Source: Jannaschia sp. M317 (lineage in GTDB: Bacteria > Pseudomonadota > Alphaproteobacteria > Rhodobacterales > Rhodobacteraceae). Taken from it: 64,000 bases of DNA. The stretch is taken from the NCBI RefSeq assembly GCF_025141175.1, contig NZ_CP081155.1, positions 897,001 to 961,000 on the forward strand, in the 5' to 3' direction. Positions 32,305-40,875 of this stretch are shown here, in pieces (the first letter of the stretch is position 1; each line of letters begins with the position of its first letter). Position numbers and translations under genes: made by a program. The notes below the pieces were generated by a model that made no database searches, was not told where the DNA came from, and saw only the letters and a list, made by a program, of their open reading frames with translations.

Positions 32305-33597
32305 TCAGATCAGCATGCCCTCGGCGGTCAGGGTCAGCTTACCGCCCAGCCAGGGGCCCAGCACTTCGGGCAGGCGCACCGACCCGTCCGACTGCTGTCC
32401 GTTTTCCAACACGGCGATCAGGCAGCGGCCTACCGCCAGACCGGACCCGTTGAGCGTGTGCACGAAGGCGGGCTTGCCGCCCTCGGTCGGCTTGTACCGG
32501 GCGTTCATCCGCCGTGCCTGGAAATCGCCCGTGGTCGAGCAGGACGAGATTTCCCGATAGGTATCCTGCCCCGGCAGCCAAACCTCGATGTCATGGGTCC
32601 GCCTTGCGCCAAAACCCATGTCCCCTGTGCACAGAACGACGGTCCGATAGGGCAGGCCCAGCTTTTCCAACAGGCCTTCGGCGCAGCGGGTCATGCGATC
32701 CAGCTCTTCGCGGCTCTTGTCGGGATGGGTGACGGAAACCATCTCGACCTTCTCGAACTGGTGCTGGCGCAGCATGCCCGAGGTGTCGCGTCCCGCCGAT
32801 CCGGCTTCCGACCGGAAGCACAGGGTATGCGCGGTCATCCGGCGCGGCAGGCTTGCCTCGTCCAGGATGTCGCCCGCGACCGAATATGTCAGCGTCACTT
32901 CCGACGTGGGGATCAGCCAGAACCCCTCGCGCGTCAGAAAGGAATCGTCGCCGAACTTCGGCAACTTGTCGGTGCCCAGCATCGCCTCGTCGCGCACCAG
33001 AACGGGGGTCATGTGTTCGACCAGCCCGTTTTCCTCAGTATGGGTGTCCAGCATGAACTGCGCCAGCGCCCGGTGAATCCGCGCCACCGCGCCCCGCAAC
33101 AACACGAACCGCGCCCCCGACAGTTTGGCGGCGGTCTCGAAATCCATGCCGGGTTTGACGCCCGCAATCTCGAAATGCTCGACCGGGGTGAAATCCAACG
33201 TGGGCGGGGTGCCCCAGCGATTGACCTCGACGTTGTCGGCCTCATCCGCGCCGTCGGGCACGTCGTCATAGGGCAGGTTCGGGATTTCCAGCAGGGCGTC
33301 GCGCAGGGCGACGTCCTTTTCGCGGGCCTCTTCCTCCAGTCGGGCGATCTCGGCTTTCTTGTCGGCGATCAGACCGCGCAGACGCTCGAACTCCGCGTCG
33401 TCGCCGCGGGCCTTGGCCGCGCCCACCTGTTTGGATGCAGCGTTCCGCTCCGCCAGCGCCGCTTCGGACGCGGTGATGCAGCCCCGCCGCGCCTCGTCCA
33501 GGGCCAGCAGATCCGCGGACAGGGGCGACAGGCCGCGACGGGCCAGTGCGGCGTCGAAAGCGGTGGGGTTGTCGCGGATGGCGCGGATGTCGTGCAT
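32305..33597 (-). CDS. serS: Seryl-tRNA synthetase
   Basis: Charges tRNA-Ser. 430 aa, full length. The start [20 protein letters not shown] opens the N-terminal coiled-coil arm that binds the tRNA long variable arm (to about residue 105). Class II motifs follow: TSEVTLT, motif 2 [20 protein letters not shown], and motif 3 [17 protein letters not shown]. Another 13 codons are open upstream but are not conserved-looking. Divergent from yajC. Confidence 0.97.
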   Translation of the reverse strand: MHDIRAIRDNPTAFDAALARRGLSPLSADLLALDEARRGCITASEAALAERNAASKQVGAAKARGDDAEFERLRGLIADKKAEIARLEEEAREKDVALRDALLEIPNLPYDDVPDGADEADNVEVNRWGTPPTLDFTPVEHFEIAGVKPGMDFETAAKLSGARFVLLRGAVARIHRALAQFMLDTHTEENGLVEHMTPVLVRDEAMLGTDKLPKFGDDSFLTREGFWLIPTSEVTLTYSVAGDILDEASLPRRMTAHTLCFRSEAGSAGRDTSGMLRQHQFEKVEMVSVTHPDKSREELDRMTRCAEGLLEKLGLPYRTVVLCTGDMGFGARRTHDIEVWLPGQDTYREISSCSTTGDFQARRMNARYKPTEGGKPAFVHTLNGSGLAVGRCLIAVLENGQQSDGSVRLPEVLGPWLGGKLTLTAEGMLI

Positions 33598-33781
33598 GGG
33601 TCCGTCCTCAGGGTGTGGCGTTGTGGCAAGGGCCATAATCCGAACCGGGGGGCAAAGCCACCCAATCCGCGCGCGCGGGGTCTTCCAACCGGGCCTTGCG
33701 CCCCCTAAGTGCCCTCAGTAGGTTCGCCCACGACTTTCTCAGACAGGGGCGCGCCGACCCCAGATAGCCAAGGGATCAGAC

Positions 33782-34102
33782 ATGTTCGCAACCCCCGCCT
33801 TTGCCCAATCCGCAGGGGGCGCCGCCGGCGCCTTCGGCAGCTTTGTCCCCCTCATCCTGATCTTCGCGATCATGTATTTCCTGCTGATCCGTCCGCAGCA
33901 GAAAAAGGTGAAGGAGCATAAGGCCATGGTCGAGGCGCTGCGCCGGGGCGATCAGGTCGTCACCCAGGGCGGCATCGTCGGCAAGGTGTCCAAGGTCAAG
34001 GAAGACGGCGAGATCGAGGTCGAAATCGCCGAGGGCGTGAAGGTTCGCGTCATCCGCGGCACCATCGCGCAGGTTCTGTCCAAGACCGAACCGGCGGCCT
34101 GA
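33782..34102 (+). CDS. yajC: Preprotein translocase subunit YajC
   Basis: 106 aa, a single membrane helix (FGSFVPLILIFAIMYFLLIR) followed by the family motif RPQQKKVKEHKAMVEALRRGD and a KOW-like beta domain. A component of the SecDF-YajC accessory complex. It is 3 bases upstream of secD, forming the standard yajC-secD-secF operon. Confidence 0.97.
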   Translation: MFATPAFAQSAGGAAGAFGSFVPLILIFAIMYFLLIRPQQKKVKEHKAMVEALRRGDQVVTQGGIVGKVSKVKEDGEIEVEIAEGVKVRVIRGTIAQVLSKTEPAA

Positions 34103-34105
34103 CCC

Positions 34106-35770
34106 ATGCTGCAGATCGCGCTGTGGAAGCGTCTGTCGATCCTTCTTGTCTGCGTGATCGGATTGGCGCTGGCCGCGCCGAACCTGTTCTATGGCCCGGT
34201 GGAGCGTCATAACGACGCCGCCGACGCCCTGGAACGCGGTGCGATCTCCACGCCCGAGATCGAGGCCGCGCTGGCCGAATGGCCCGATGCCCTGCCGTCG
34301 GGCCTGGTGAACCTGGGCCTTGATCTGCGCGGCGGCGCGCATCTGCTGGCCGAAGTGCAACTGCAGGACGTCTACGAAGGCCGCCTCGACGGCTACTGGC
34401 CCGATGTCCGCGATACCCTGCGCGGCGTGCGTGAACAGGTCGGCACGATCCGCCGCCAGGACAGCCCGCCCGACGAACTCCGCATTCGCATTTCCCGGCC
34501 CGAGGGGTTGCAGGTCGCCGTCGACGCCGTGCGTGATCTGGCCCAGCCCATCGTGTCGCTGACCGGCGTGGGGGAACAGGACATCGACGTGGCCGGCGCG
34601 GGCGACATCGTCACCGTGACCCTGTCGGACGCCGAAAAGGCCGCCACCGATGACCGCACCTTGCAGCAATCGCTGGAAATCATCCGCCGTCGCGTCGACG
34701 AGGCCGGCACGCGAGAGCCTACGATCCAACGCCAGGGGGCAGACCGCATCCTGATCCAGGTTCCCGGCATCGGCTCTGCGCAGGAATTGAAAGAGCTGAT
34801 TGGCACCACCGCCAAGCTGACCTTCCACCCGGTCATCAGCCGGTCCGTGGCCGCCGACACCCGCACCGACGGCGATCAGATTGCCCTGCCGGACATGGAT
34901 GACGCCAGCCGCACGTTGCTGCTGGAACGCTCGCCCGTGGTGACCGGCGACGACCTGGTCGACAGCCAGCCCGGATTTGATCAGAACGGTCGTCCTGCCG
35001 TGACCTTCCGTTTCAACCCCTCGGGCGCGCGCAAGTTCGGCGAATACACCTCCGCCAACATCGGGGCCCCCTTCGCCATCGTCCTCGACGACGAAGTGGT
35101 GACGGACCCCACGATCCAAAGCGCGATCACCGGCGGGTCCGGGCAGATCACCGGCAACTTCACGGTCGAAGAGGCGAACCGCCTGTCGATCCTGCTGCGC
35201 GCCGGGGCCCTGCCCGCCGAGATGACCTTTCTCGAAGAACGCACCATCGGCCCGGAACTGGGCCAGGACAGCATCGACGCGGGGCAGGTCGCCTCTCTGG
35301 TGGCGATGGCCGCGGTCGTGGTCTTCATGATTGCAAGCTACGGCTTGTTCGGCGCTTTCGCGACGGTCGCGCTGGGCATCAACGTGGCTTTGATCTTCGG
35401 CATCCTGTCGCTGATCGGGGGCACGCTGACCCTGCCGGGCATCGCGGGGATCGTGCTGACCATCGGCATGGCGGTGGACGCCAACGTGCTGGTGTTCGAA
35501 CGTATCCGCGAAGAGCTCAAGACCGCGCGCGGCCCCGCCCGTGCGATCGAGCTGGGCTACGAACGCGCGCTCAGCGCCATCATCGACGCCAACATCACCA
35601 CGTTCATCATCGCGGTGATTCTCTTTACCCTCGGCTCCGGCCCGGTGCGCGGCTTTGCGGTCACGCTCGGCATCGGCATCCTGACATCGGTCTTCACCGC
35701 GATCTTCGTGACGCGTCTGTTGATCGTGATCTGGTTCGAACGCCGCCGCCCCAAGACGATCGAGGTCTGA
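34106..35770 (+). CDS. secD: Protein translocase subunit SecD
   Basis: 554 aa. One N-terminal helix, then a large periplasmic region opening with LGLDLRGGAHLLAEVQ, then the RND-type membrane domain with GAYS-like segments: LGQDSIDAGQVASLVAMAAV, IAGIVLTIGMAVDANVLVFERIREEL (the conserved Asp) and INTTFI-like DANITTFIIAVILF. Uses the proton motive force to assist late steps of protein export. In one operon with yajC and secF. Confidence 0.97.
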   Translation: MLQIALWKRLSILLVCVIGLALAAPNLFYGPVERHNDAADALERGAISTPEIEAALAEWPDALPSGLVNLGLDLRGGAHLLAEVQLQDVYEGRLDGYWPDVRDTLRGVREQVGTIRRQDSPPDELRIRISRPEGLQVAVDAVRDLAQPIVSLTGVGEQDIDVAGAGDIVTVTLSDAEKAATDDRTLQQSLEIIRRRVDEAGTREPTIQRQGADRILIQVPGIGSAQELKELIGTTAKLTFHPVISRSVAADTRTDGDQIALPDMDDASRTLLLERSPVVTGDDLVDSQPGFDQNGRPAVTFRFNPSGARKFGEYTSANIGAPFAIVLDDEVVTDPTIQSAITGGSGQITGNFTVEEANRLSILLRAGALPAEMTFLEERTIGPELGQDSIDAGQVASLVAMAAVVVFMIASYGLFGAFATVALGINVALIFGILSLIGGTLTLPGIAGIVLTIGMAVDANVLVFERIREELKTARGPARAIELGYERALSAIIDANITTFIIAVILFTLGSGPVRGFAVTLGIGILTSVFTAIFVTRLLIVIWFERRRPKTIEV

Positions 35771-35771
35771 C

Positions 35772-36737
35772 ATGCGCCTGAGACTGGTTCCCCAGGACAC
35801 CAACTGGGATTTCATGCGCTATCGCAAGTTCACCTTCGGGGCCTCGGTGGTCGCGATGGTGGGGGCGATTGCGATCTGGCTGATCGTCGGCCTGAACTTC
35901 GGCATCGACTTTCTGGGCGGCACCACCATCCGCACCGAAAGCACGGCCTCGGTCGACGTCGCCGCCTACCGCGCCGCGCTGGAACCGTTGGGCCTGGGGG
36001 ATGTGACCATCACCGAGGTTTTCGACCCCACCTTCGAGGCCGGGCGCAACGTGGCCCAGGTCCGTATCCAGGCGCAGGAAGGGGCCGAGTCGGTTACGCC
36101 GGAGGTCATAGCCGGTGTCGAAGCCGCGCTGCAGACCGTGGATCCGTCCATCACGTTCCCATCCGTGGAATCCGTCGGCCCCAAGGTCTCGGGAGAGCTG
36201 ATCACCACCGCCTTGCTGGCCGTTGGCGCATCGCTCGTGGCGATCCTGTTCTACATCTGGCTGCGGTTTGAATGGCAGTTCTCGGTCGGGGCGATTGCGG
36301 CGCTGGTGCATGACGTGGTTCTGACCATCGGCGTTTTCAGCCTGCTGCAGATCCGCTTCGACCTGGCGACCATCGCAGCGATCCTGACGATCATCGGCTA
36401 TTCGATCAATGATACCGTCGTGATCTTCGACCGCCTGCGTGAGAACCTGATTAAGTTCAAGAAAACGCCGTTGATCGATATCATGAACAAATCGGTGAAC
36501 GAGACGCTCAGCCGGACCCTGATGACCTCGGGCACGACGCTGCTGGCGTTGGTTGCACTGCTGGTGCTGGGCGGGGATGTGATCCGCGGCTTCGTCTTTG
36601 CGATCTTCTGGGGCGTGATCGTGGGCACCTATTCGTCGGTCTACGTGGCCAAGAACGTGGTGCTGATGCTGGGCGTGGACCGCGACCCGAAAAAGCCGTC
36701 GGACGCGGGCACGCAGTTCGCCAACATCGACGCCTGA
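35772..36737 (+). CDS. secF: Protein translocase subunit SecF
   Basis: 321 aa. The N-terminal helix ends in GLNFGIDFLGGTTI, the family signature. Five more helices follow, including ILTIIGYSINDTVVIFDRLR, which carries the conserved Asp, and LSRTLMTSGTTLLALVALL. It starts 1 base after the secD stop. Downstream, a pilin-like gene runs in the opposite direction with only 1 base between the two stops. Confidence 0.97.
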   Translation: MRLRLVPQDTNWDFMRYRKFTFGASVVAMVGAIAIWLIVGLNFGIDFLGGTTIRTESTASVDVAAYRAALEPLGLGDVTITEVFDPTFEAGRNVAQVRIQAQEGAESVTPEVIAGVEAALQTVDPSITFPSVESVGPKVSGELITTALLAVGASLVAILFYIWLRFEWQFSVGAIAALVHDVVLTIGVFSLLQIRFDLATIAAILTIIGYSINDTVVIFDRLRENLIKFKKTPLIDIMNKSVNETLSRTLMTSGTTLLALVALLVLGGDVIRGFVFAIFWGVIVGTYSSVYVAKNVVLMLGVDRDPKKPSDAGTQFANIDA

Positions 36738-36738
36738 G

Positions 36739-37269
36739 TCAGAGCGTGTTGGCCAGTGCGACGGTGCTGTTGGACGAGGTCCAGGCGTCGAGGTGCCACC
36801 CAAGTTCTGTCGCGATCCGCTCCAACTCGGACGGGTCGGACCCGGTGCCGTTGGGCCGCTCGCGGATCCGCTCCGCATAGGTCAGGCCGACGGCATAGGT
36901 CATGTCGGTGAGGGCATTCACCTCTTCTTCGGTGCCCGAGGCGAGCAGGCTGTTCATGTCGTTGACGAAGGCTTCGAGGATGTCGAGATCGGCATCCGAC
37001 AGGCTCGACACGTCATTGTAGACCGCCTCGTGGAACGCCTGGTCAAAGGGCTGATAGTTCCGCATCGCGGCGGCGAATGTCTCTCCGACGAAACCTTGGG
37101 TGCCCATCGTTTCTTCCATGGCGTATTGCTGGCTATGGATGCCCGCGACCAACAGGCCGGACGTCGCCAGGGCCACGCCCGCAGCCGCCGCCGTCAGCAC
37201 GACCCAATCGACCGTAACGGCCCCATGTTCGGAGCGCAGGAACCCATGACGCAAGCGGGAAAGGGACAT
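36739..37269 (-). CDS. Type IVb pilin-like protein, DW-variant motif (copy 2)
   Basis: 176 aa. After a short basic leader (SLSRLRHGFLRSEH), residues 16-22 read GAVTVDW, then VVLTAAAAGVALATSGLLVA. That matches prepilin cleavage after Gly, with Asp at +5 and Trp at +6 instead of Glu-Tyr. The mature domain is acidic and shares its whole-length pattern with the copy at 38551-39036: an Asn-Met pair in the middle, then RP-GTG, then a Leu-x-Arg-Ile-x3-Leu-Gly ending. GAGG lies about 9 bases before the ATG. Function unknown; export and processing inferred. Confidence 0.72.
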   Translation of the reverse strand: MSLSRLRHGFLRSEHGAVTVDWVVLTAAAAGVALATSGLLVAGIHSQQYAMEETMGTQGFVGETFAAAMRNYQPFDQAFHEAVYNDVSSLSDADLDILEAFVNDMNSLLASGTEEEVNALTDMTYAVGLTYAERIRERPNGTGSDPSELERIATELGWHLDAWTSSNSTVALANTL

Positions 37270-37382
37270 GACCGGAAACCTCGTCGACCTGTAAAACGTG
37301 CTGCTTTCCCTGACAGATCATTGTGGCGCGGGGGTGTCGGACCGGGGGCGGCAAGGTGCCCGCGTGCGCGTAGACGTCGACA

Positions 37383-37395
37383 AATCGCGACGATT
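37383..37395. promoter_or_regulatory. Short dyad upstream of the TauE-type permease
   Basis: AATCG-CGA-CGATT is a perfect 5-bp dyad 44 bases before the permease start, in the 170-base gap between divergent genes. It could be an operator; evidence is symmetry and position only. Confidence 0.25.
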
Positions 37396-37439
37396 GTTTC
37401 CTGCCGGGCGCTTGACCAGGCACCCGTCCAGGCGGTGCC

Positions 37440-38201
37440 ATGACCGCCTTTCATGATCTTGTCGCCGTCGACCTGCCGCAGCTTGGCTTTCTGATCGCCA
37501 TTGCCGTTCTGGCCGGCGTCGTGCGCGGCTTTTCGGGCTTCGGGTCTGCCTTGATCTACATCCCTCTCGCAGCTTCGGTCCTGCCGCCGGTCTGGGTGCT
37601 GATCACACTGACGCTGATGGATATGATCGGCCCGCTGCCCAATATCCCCCGTGCCTTGCGCGATGGCCGTCCCCGGCAGGTTGCGGCGATCGGGGGCGTC
37701 GCGGCGCTGGCGCTGTTGCCCGGGCTATGGCTTCTGGACCGCATGGACGATGGGGTGTTCCGCTGGACCGTCTCGGCGCTCTGCCTTCTGACGGTTATCC
37801 TGATGGCTTCCGGTTGGCGGTGGCACGGGCGCATGGGCCCCGGTGTGGTGCTGGGCAGCGGGGCGTTGTCCGGATTTCTGGGCGGTGTGTCCGGGCTGTC
37901 CGGGCCGCCCGTTGTTCTGACCTATATGTCGACCGCCCTCCCCGCAGCGGTGATTCGTGCGAATGTCCTGATGTACCTGGTGCTTTGGGACGGTATCCTC
38001 ATGACGACGCTGGCCGTGCAGGGGCGGCTGTCTGTCGCCCCGCTGGTCCTTGGCGCGGTGCTGATCCTGCCCTATCTGGGGGCCAATGTGATCGGGGCCC
38101 GCCTGTTCCGTCCGGAGCGGGAGGGGATCTACCGCATCACTGCCTATGTCATCATCACCGGGGCCGCGCTCATGGCCCTGCCGATCTGGAGCGGATCATG
38201 A
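37440..38201 (+). CDS. TauE/SafE family sulfite or organosulfonate exporter-like permease
   Basis: 253 aa with about eight membrane helices. The TauE pattern is present in both halves: VRGFSGFGSALIYIPL near residue 30 and GFLGGVSGLSGPPVVLTYMS near residue 145. These proteins are anion exporters, often for sulfite or sulfoacetate; the substrate here is unknown. The stop overlaps the start of the Mth938-like gene (ATGA). Confidence 0.88.
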   Translation: MTAFHDLVAVDLPQLGFLIAIAVLAGVVRGFSGFGSALIYIPLAASVLPPVWVLITLTLMDMIGPLPNIPRALRDGRPRQVAAIGGVAALALLPGLWLLDRMDDGVFRWTVSALCLLTVILMASGWRWHGRMGPGVVLGSGALSGFLGGVSGLSGPPVVLTYMSTALPAAVIRANVLMYLVLWDGILMTTLAVQGRLSVAPLVLGAVLILPYLGANVIGARLFRPEREGIYRITAYVIITGAALMALPIWSGS

Positions 38202-38554
38202 ACCTGACCGAAGTGACCTTTGACGACGCGCGCCCCTTTGACGGCTATGGTCCCGGCTTCTTCCGCATCGGCGGTGACGTGGCCAAGGGGGCGCTGGTCC
38301 TGCATCCTGGCGGTGTCGCGCCCTGGGGCGGCTACGCGGACGTGGCCACGCTGACGGCGCTGGCCGGTGACATCGATGTCATCTTCATCGGCACCGGGGC
38401 AGAAATCGCGCACGCCCCCGCTGCCCTGCGCGACGCCGTCGAAGCTGCGGGCCTGGGGTTGGAGGTGATGAACACCCCCGCCGCCTGCCGGACCTATAAC
38501 GTCCTTGTGGGCGAAGGCCGCCGCGTCGCCGCAGCGGTCCTGCCCGTCGACTAG
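38198..38554 (+). CDS. Mth938-like domain protein (NDUFAF3-type)
   Basis: 118 aa, a single Mth938-like fold opening with TFDDARPFDGYGPGFFRIGG and containing VIFIGTGAEIAHAP and NTPAACRTYNVLVGEGRRVAAAV. Related proteins include the mitochondrial complex I assembly factor NDUFAF3; bacterial function is not established. In alphaproteobacteria this gene commonly follows secF; here two genes lie between them. It overlaps the convergent pilin-like gene by 4 bases at the stop codons. Confidence 0.9.
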   Translation: MNLTEVTFDDARPFDGYGPGFFRIGGDVAKGALVLHPGGVAPWGGYADVATLTALAGDIDVIFIGTGAEIAHAPAALRDAVEAAGLGLEVMNTPAACRTYNVLVGEGRRVAAAVLPVD

Positions 38555-39036
38555 AACGTGTCGATTGCGGGCACCGTATAGCCCAGACCGGAACTGATCC
38601 GCGACAGGTCCGCCGCGTTATAGCCGGTGCCGGTCGGCCGTGTTTCACCCGCGTTGTCGTAGGCGATGTTCACCACCACATCGAGATCGTTTGCCAGGCC
38701 CACCGCGTCCGGATCGCTGCCGTCGCCGATCATTCCGTTCATCGCGTTGGAAAAGGCCGCCAGTTCGGCCCGGTCCGTTCCGTCCAGCGCCGCGACACCG
38801 CGCAGCAAGGTCTCGAACCCGGCGACGTCATGGGGCGCATAGCCAAAGCCGGTGCGCAGCCGCACCAGGACCGACGGCGCGTTCATCGCGTCGTTGATGT
38901 CGTTCACGGCTTCTTCGGTGCCGCCCGCCACAAGGGTCATCGTCGCCAGGACAAGCCCCGTTGCCGCAGCCGTCAGCACCACCCAGTCAACGGTTACGGC
39001 ACCGTGCTCGTCTGTCACAAAGGTCGAAATGAACAT
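38551..39036 (-). CDS. Type IVb pilin-like protein, DW-variant motif (copy 3)
   Basis: 161 aa. Residues 12-18 read GAVTVDW after a short leader (MFISTFVTDEH), followed by VVLTAAATGLVLATMTLVAGG. The mature part aligns by eye with the copy at 36739-37269: a MN pair, a TRPTGTGYN segment and LSRISSGLGY at the end. No ribosome site is visible; instead a perfect hairpin ends 4 bases before the ATG. No pilus assembly (tad/cpa) genes are in the window. Function unknown. Confidence 0.72.
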   Translation of the reverse strand: MFISTFVTDEHGAVTVDWVVLTAAATGLVLATMTLVAGGTEEAVNDINDAMNAPSVLVRLRTGFGYAPHDVAGFETLLRGVAALDGTDRAELAAFSNAMNGMIGDGSDPDAVGLANDLDVVVNIAYDNAGETRPTGTGYNAADLSRISSGLGYTVPAIDTF

Positions 39037-39040
39037 GGTA

Positions 39041-39069
39041 GGGACTCAATTTGCTGAAAATTGAGTCCC
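39041..39069 (-). promoter_or_regulatory. Perfect 12-bp hairpin at the start of a pilin-like gene
   Basis: Arms 39041-39052 and 39058-39069 pair perfectly around a 5-base loop. In the minus-strand mRNA the stem ends 4 bases before the start codon, where the ribosome site should be. No T-tract follows, so it is not a standard terminator. A translation-controlling structure is a plausible reading. Confidence 0.55.
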
Positions 39070-39133
39070 AGTAATAGCGGTCTTCAATGGCGGAAATGCG
39101 GCCGGTTCAACGCGAAGCTGGCAACAATAACCC

Positions 39134-39568
39134 CTACCAGTGGCCAGTGTTTCCCATGGAGGCCCAGGGCTCCTGCGGGGGCTTGCTCTCCCCCATCTGC
39201 AGCAGCTCGATCGAGATGTTGTCGGGGCTGCGCACAAAGGCCATGTGCCCGTCGCGCGGCGGCCGGTTGATCGTGATGCCTGCGTCCATCAGCTCCTGGC
39301 ACAGCGCATAGATATCTTCGACCCGATAGGCGATATGGCCAAAATGGCGGCTGTCATTGGGCAGCGCGTCGTCCCCGTCCCAATTGTAGGTCAGCTCCAG
39401 ATCGGCGTGGCCATCTGCCTGGTCCGGGGGGCAGAGGAAAACGTTGGTATAGCGCCCCGCCTCACTTTCGGTGCGGTGACGCTCGATCAGGCCCAGACGT
39501 TTGTAGAACGCCAGCGAGACGTCCAGATCCTTCACGCGGACCATGAGGTGACGATAGCTGATTTTCAT
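39134..39568 (-). CDS. Glyoxalase I-like VOC protein (lactoylglutathione lyase type)
   Basis: 144 aa, two beta-alpha-beta-beta-beta modules. The metal ligand pattern of glyoxalase I is present: His in YRHLMVRVKDLD, Glu in LELTYN, His in FGHIAYRV, Glu in SIELLQ. The Lys/Arg-rich YKRLGL region and N-terminal motif fit lactoylglutathione lyase, which detoxifies methylglyoxal with glutathione. A different VOC substrate cannot be excluded. It is upstream of and co-oriented with the pilin-like gene. Confidence 0.88.
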   Translation of the reverse strand: MKISYRHLMVRVKDLDVSLAFYKRLGLIERHRTESEAGRYTNVFLCPPDQADGHADLELTYNWDGDDALPNDSRHFGHIAYRVEDIYALCQELMDAGITINRPPRDGHMAFVRSPDNISIELLQMGESKPPQEPWASMGNTGHW

Positions 39569-39969
39569 TTCGGGTCTCCGGTTTGCGATGTTGCCCGGAC
39601 CCTATCCCTTGTGTCCGCGGCGGCAACCCCCGGCGAATGGGCCCTCTCGAATCCCCCATGGTCACCGTCGCGACATCGACCCTGATCAACAGGCTTGGGG
39701 CGGCGGATCCTCCAAGGGATGATGCCATCCACCGCCCCCAAGGCTCGGCCCACCAACAGGACCCGTCTGCCTTAGGGGTGCCACCTTGGGCCCAAACGCG
39801 CCCGCGCGCCGCGACCGTCCTGCCGGGGGTGGGGCGCAGCTGCCCGGTCGGGGCTTCGCAGGGGCGGTGCCGTCTTCGGTTCCGACGGCCCAGGTGCCCA
39901 CGACATGTTGCGTCCCCCCGTCCCGGCAAGGCACCATAGGCCCAACCTTCGAATCCCGGAATCCTACTC
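39569..39969. other. 401-base intergenic region, no gene recognised; possible structured RNA
   Basis: No supported reading frame on either strand and no tRNA fold. It contains a near-perfect stem (about 39693-39703 with 39732-39742, one bulged base) and a smaller hairpin GCCGTC/GACGGC (39869-39874 with 39884-39889). It separates the divergent glyoxalase and thyX genes, so it must hold both promoters. An unrecognised small RNA is possible. Confidence 0.35.
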
Positions 39970-40875
39970 ATGCCCCTGACGCCAGAGCAACAAGCCGACA
40001 TCGACGCACAACGCGCGCAGTCCCACACGACCCGCCGCGCCACCGTGCCGGGGATGGAGGCACATCTTTACACGGCGCAAACCGTGCTGGATCACGGCTT
40101 CGTCCGGGTCATCGACTACATGGGCGACGACAGCGCCATCACCCAGGCCGCCCGCGTCAGCTATGGGCGCGGCACCAAGGCGGTCAGCAACGACGAAGGG
40201 CTGATCCGCTACCTGATGCGGCACTGGCATTCGACCCCCTTCGAGATGTGCGAGATCAAGCTGCACGTGAAGCTGCCTGTCTTCGTGGCCCGCCAGTGGA
40301 TTCGCCACCGCACCGCCAACGTCAACGAATACTCCGCCCGCTATTCGATCCTGGATCGGGAGTTTTATATCCCCGCCCTGGACGATCTGGCGGCGCAATC
40401 GACGACCAACAACCAGGGTCGGGGCGAGGCGCTTTCAGGCGAGGAGGCGCAGCGCGTCCTAGACTGGTTACGCGACGACAGCACCCGCGCCTACGACCAC
40501 TACGAGGCGATGATTTCCGACGAAGGGCAACAGGGACTGGCGCGCGAACTGGCCCGCATGAACCTGCCCGCGAATATCTATACGCAATGGTACTGGAAAG
40601 TTGACCTCCACAATCTGTTCCACTTCCTCCGCCTGCGCGCTGACGCCCACGCCCAGATGGAAATCCGAGTCTACGCGGAAAAGATTTGCGAAATCGTTAA
40701 GGACTGGGTCCCCCACGCCTATTCCGCCTTCGAAGACTACCGGTTGGGCGGTGCCCAGCTGTCTGCCCGGGGGGTTGACTGCGTCCGCCGGATGCTGGCT
40801 GGCGAGGAGGTGACGCAGGAGACGAGTGGCATGTCTAAGGGGGAATGGCGGGAGTTTATGGGGTTGGTGGGGTGA
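39970..40875 (+). CDS. thyX: Flavin-dependent thymidylate synthase ThyX
   Basis: Makes dTMP from dUMP using FAD, NADPH and methylene-tetrahydrofolate. 301 aa. The ThyX motif is present as [15 protein letters not shown], with [20 protein letters not shown] before it and [22 protein letters not shown] after. The N-terminal residues before about 30 look like a short extension. The stop codon overlaps the GTG start of a low-GC TIR gene, so the end of thyX marks an insertion boundary. Confidence 0.96.
   Translation: MPLTPEQQADIDAQRAQSHTTRRATVPGMEAHLYTAQTVLDHGFVRVIDYMGDDSAITQAARVSYGRGTKAVSNDEGLIRYLMRHWHSTPFEMCEIKLHVKLPVFVARQWIRHRTANVNEYSARYSILDREFYIPALDDLAAQSTTNNQGRGEALSGEEAQRVLDWLRDDSTRAYDHYEAMISDEGQQGLARELARMNLPANIYTQWYWKVDLHNLFHFLRLRADAHAQMEIRVYAEKICEIVKDWVPHAYSAFEDYRLGGAQLSARGVDCVRRMLAGEEVTQETSGMSKGEWREFMGLVG

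Noticed and set aside
33776..35815. Long minus-strand reading frame opposite secD and yajC
   Set aside because: It lies entirely antisense to clear yajC-secD genes. Its translation is His/Gln/Arg-rich without motifs, as expected for high-GC shadow frames.
39640..39970. T-loop-like TTCGAATCC strings suggesting a tRNA
   Set aside because: TCGAATCCC near 39653 and TTCGAATCCCGG near 39948 look like tRNA T-arms, but I could not build an acceptor stem, D-arm or anticodon arm around either.
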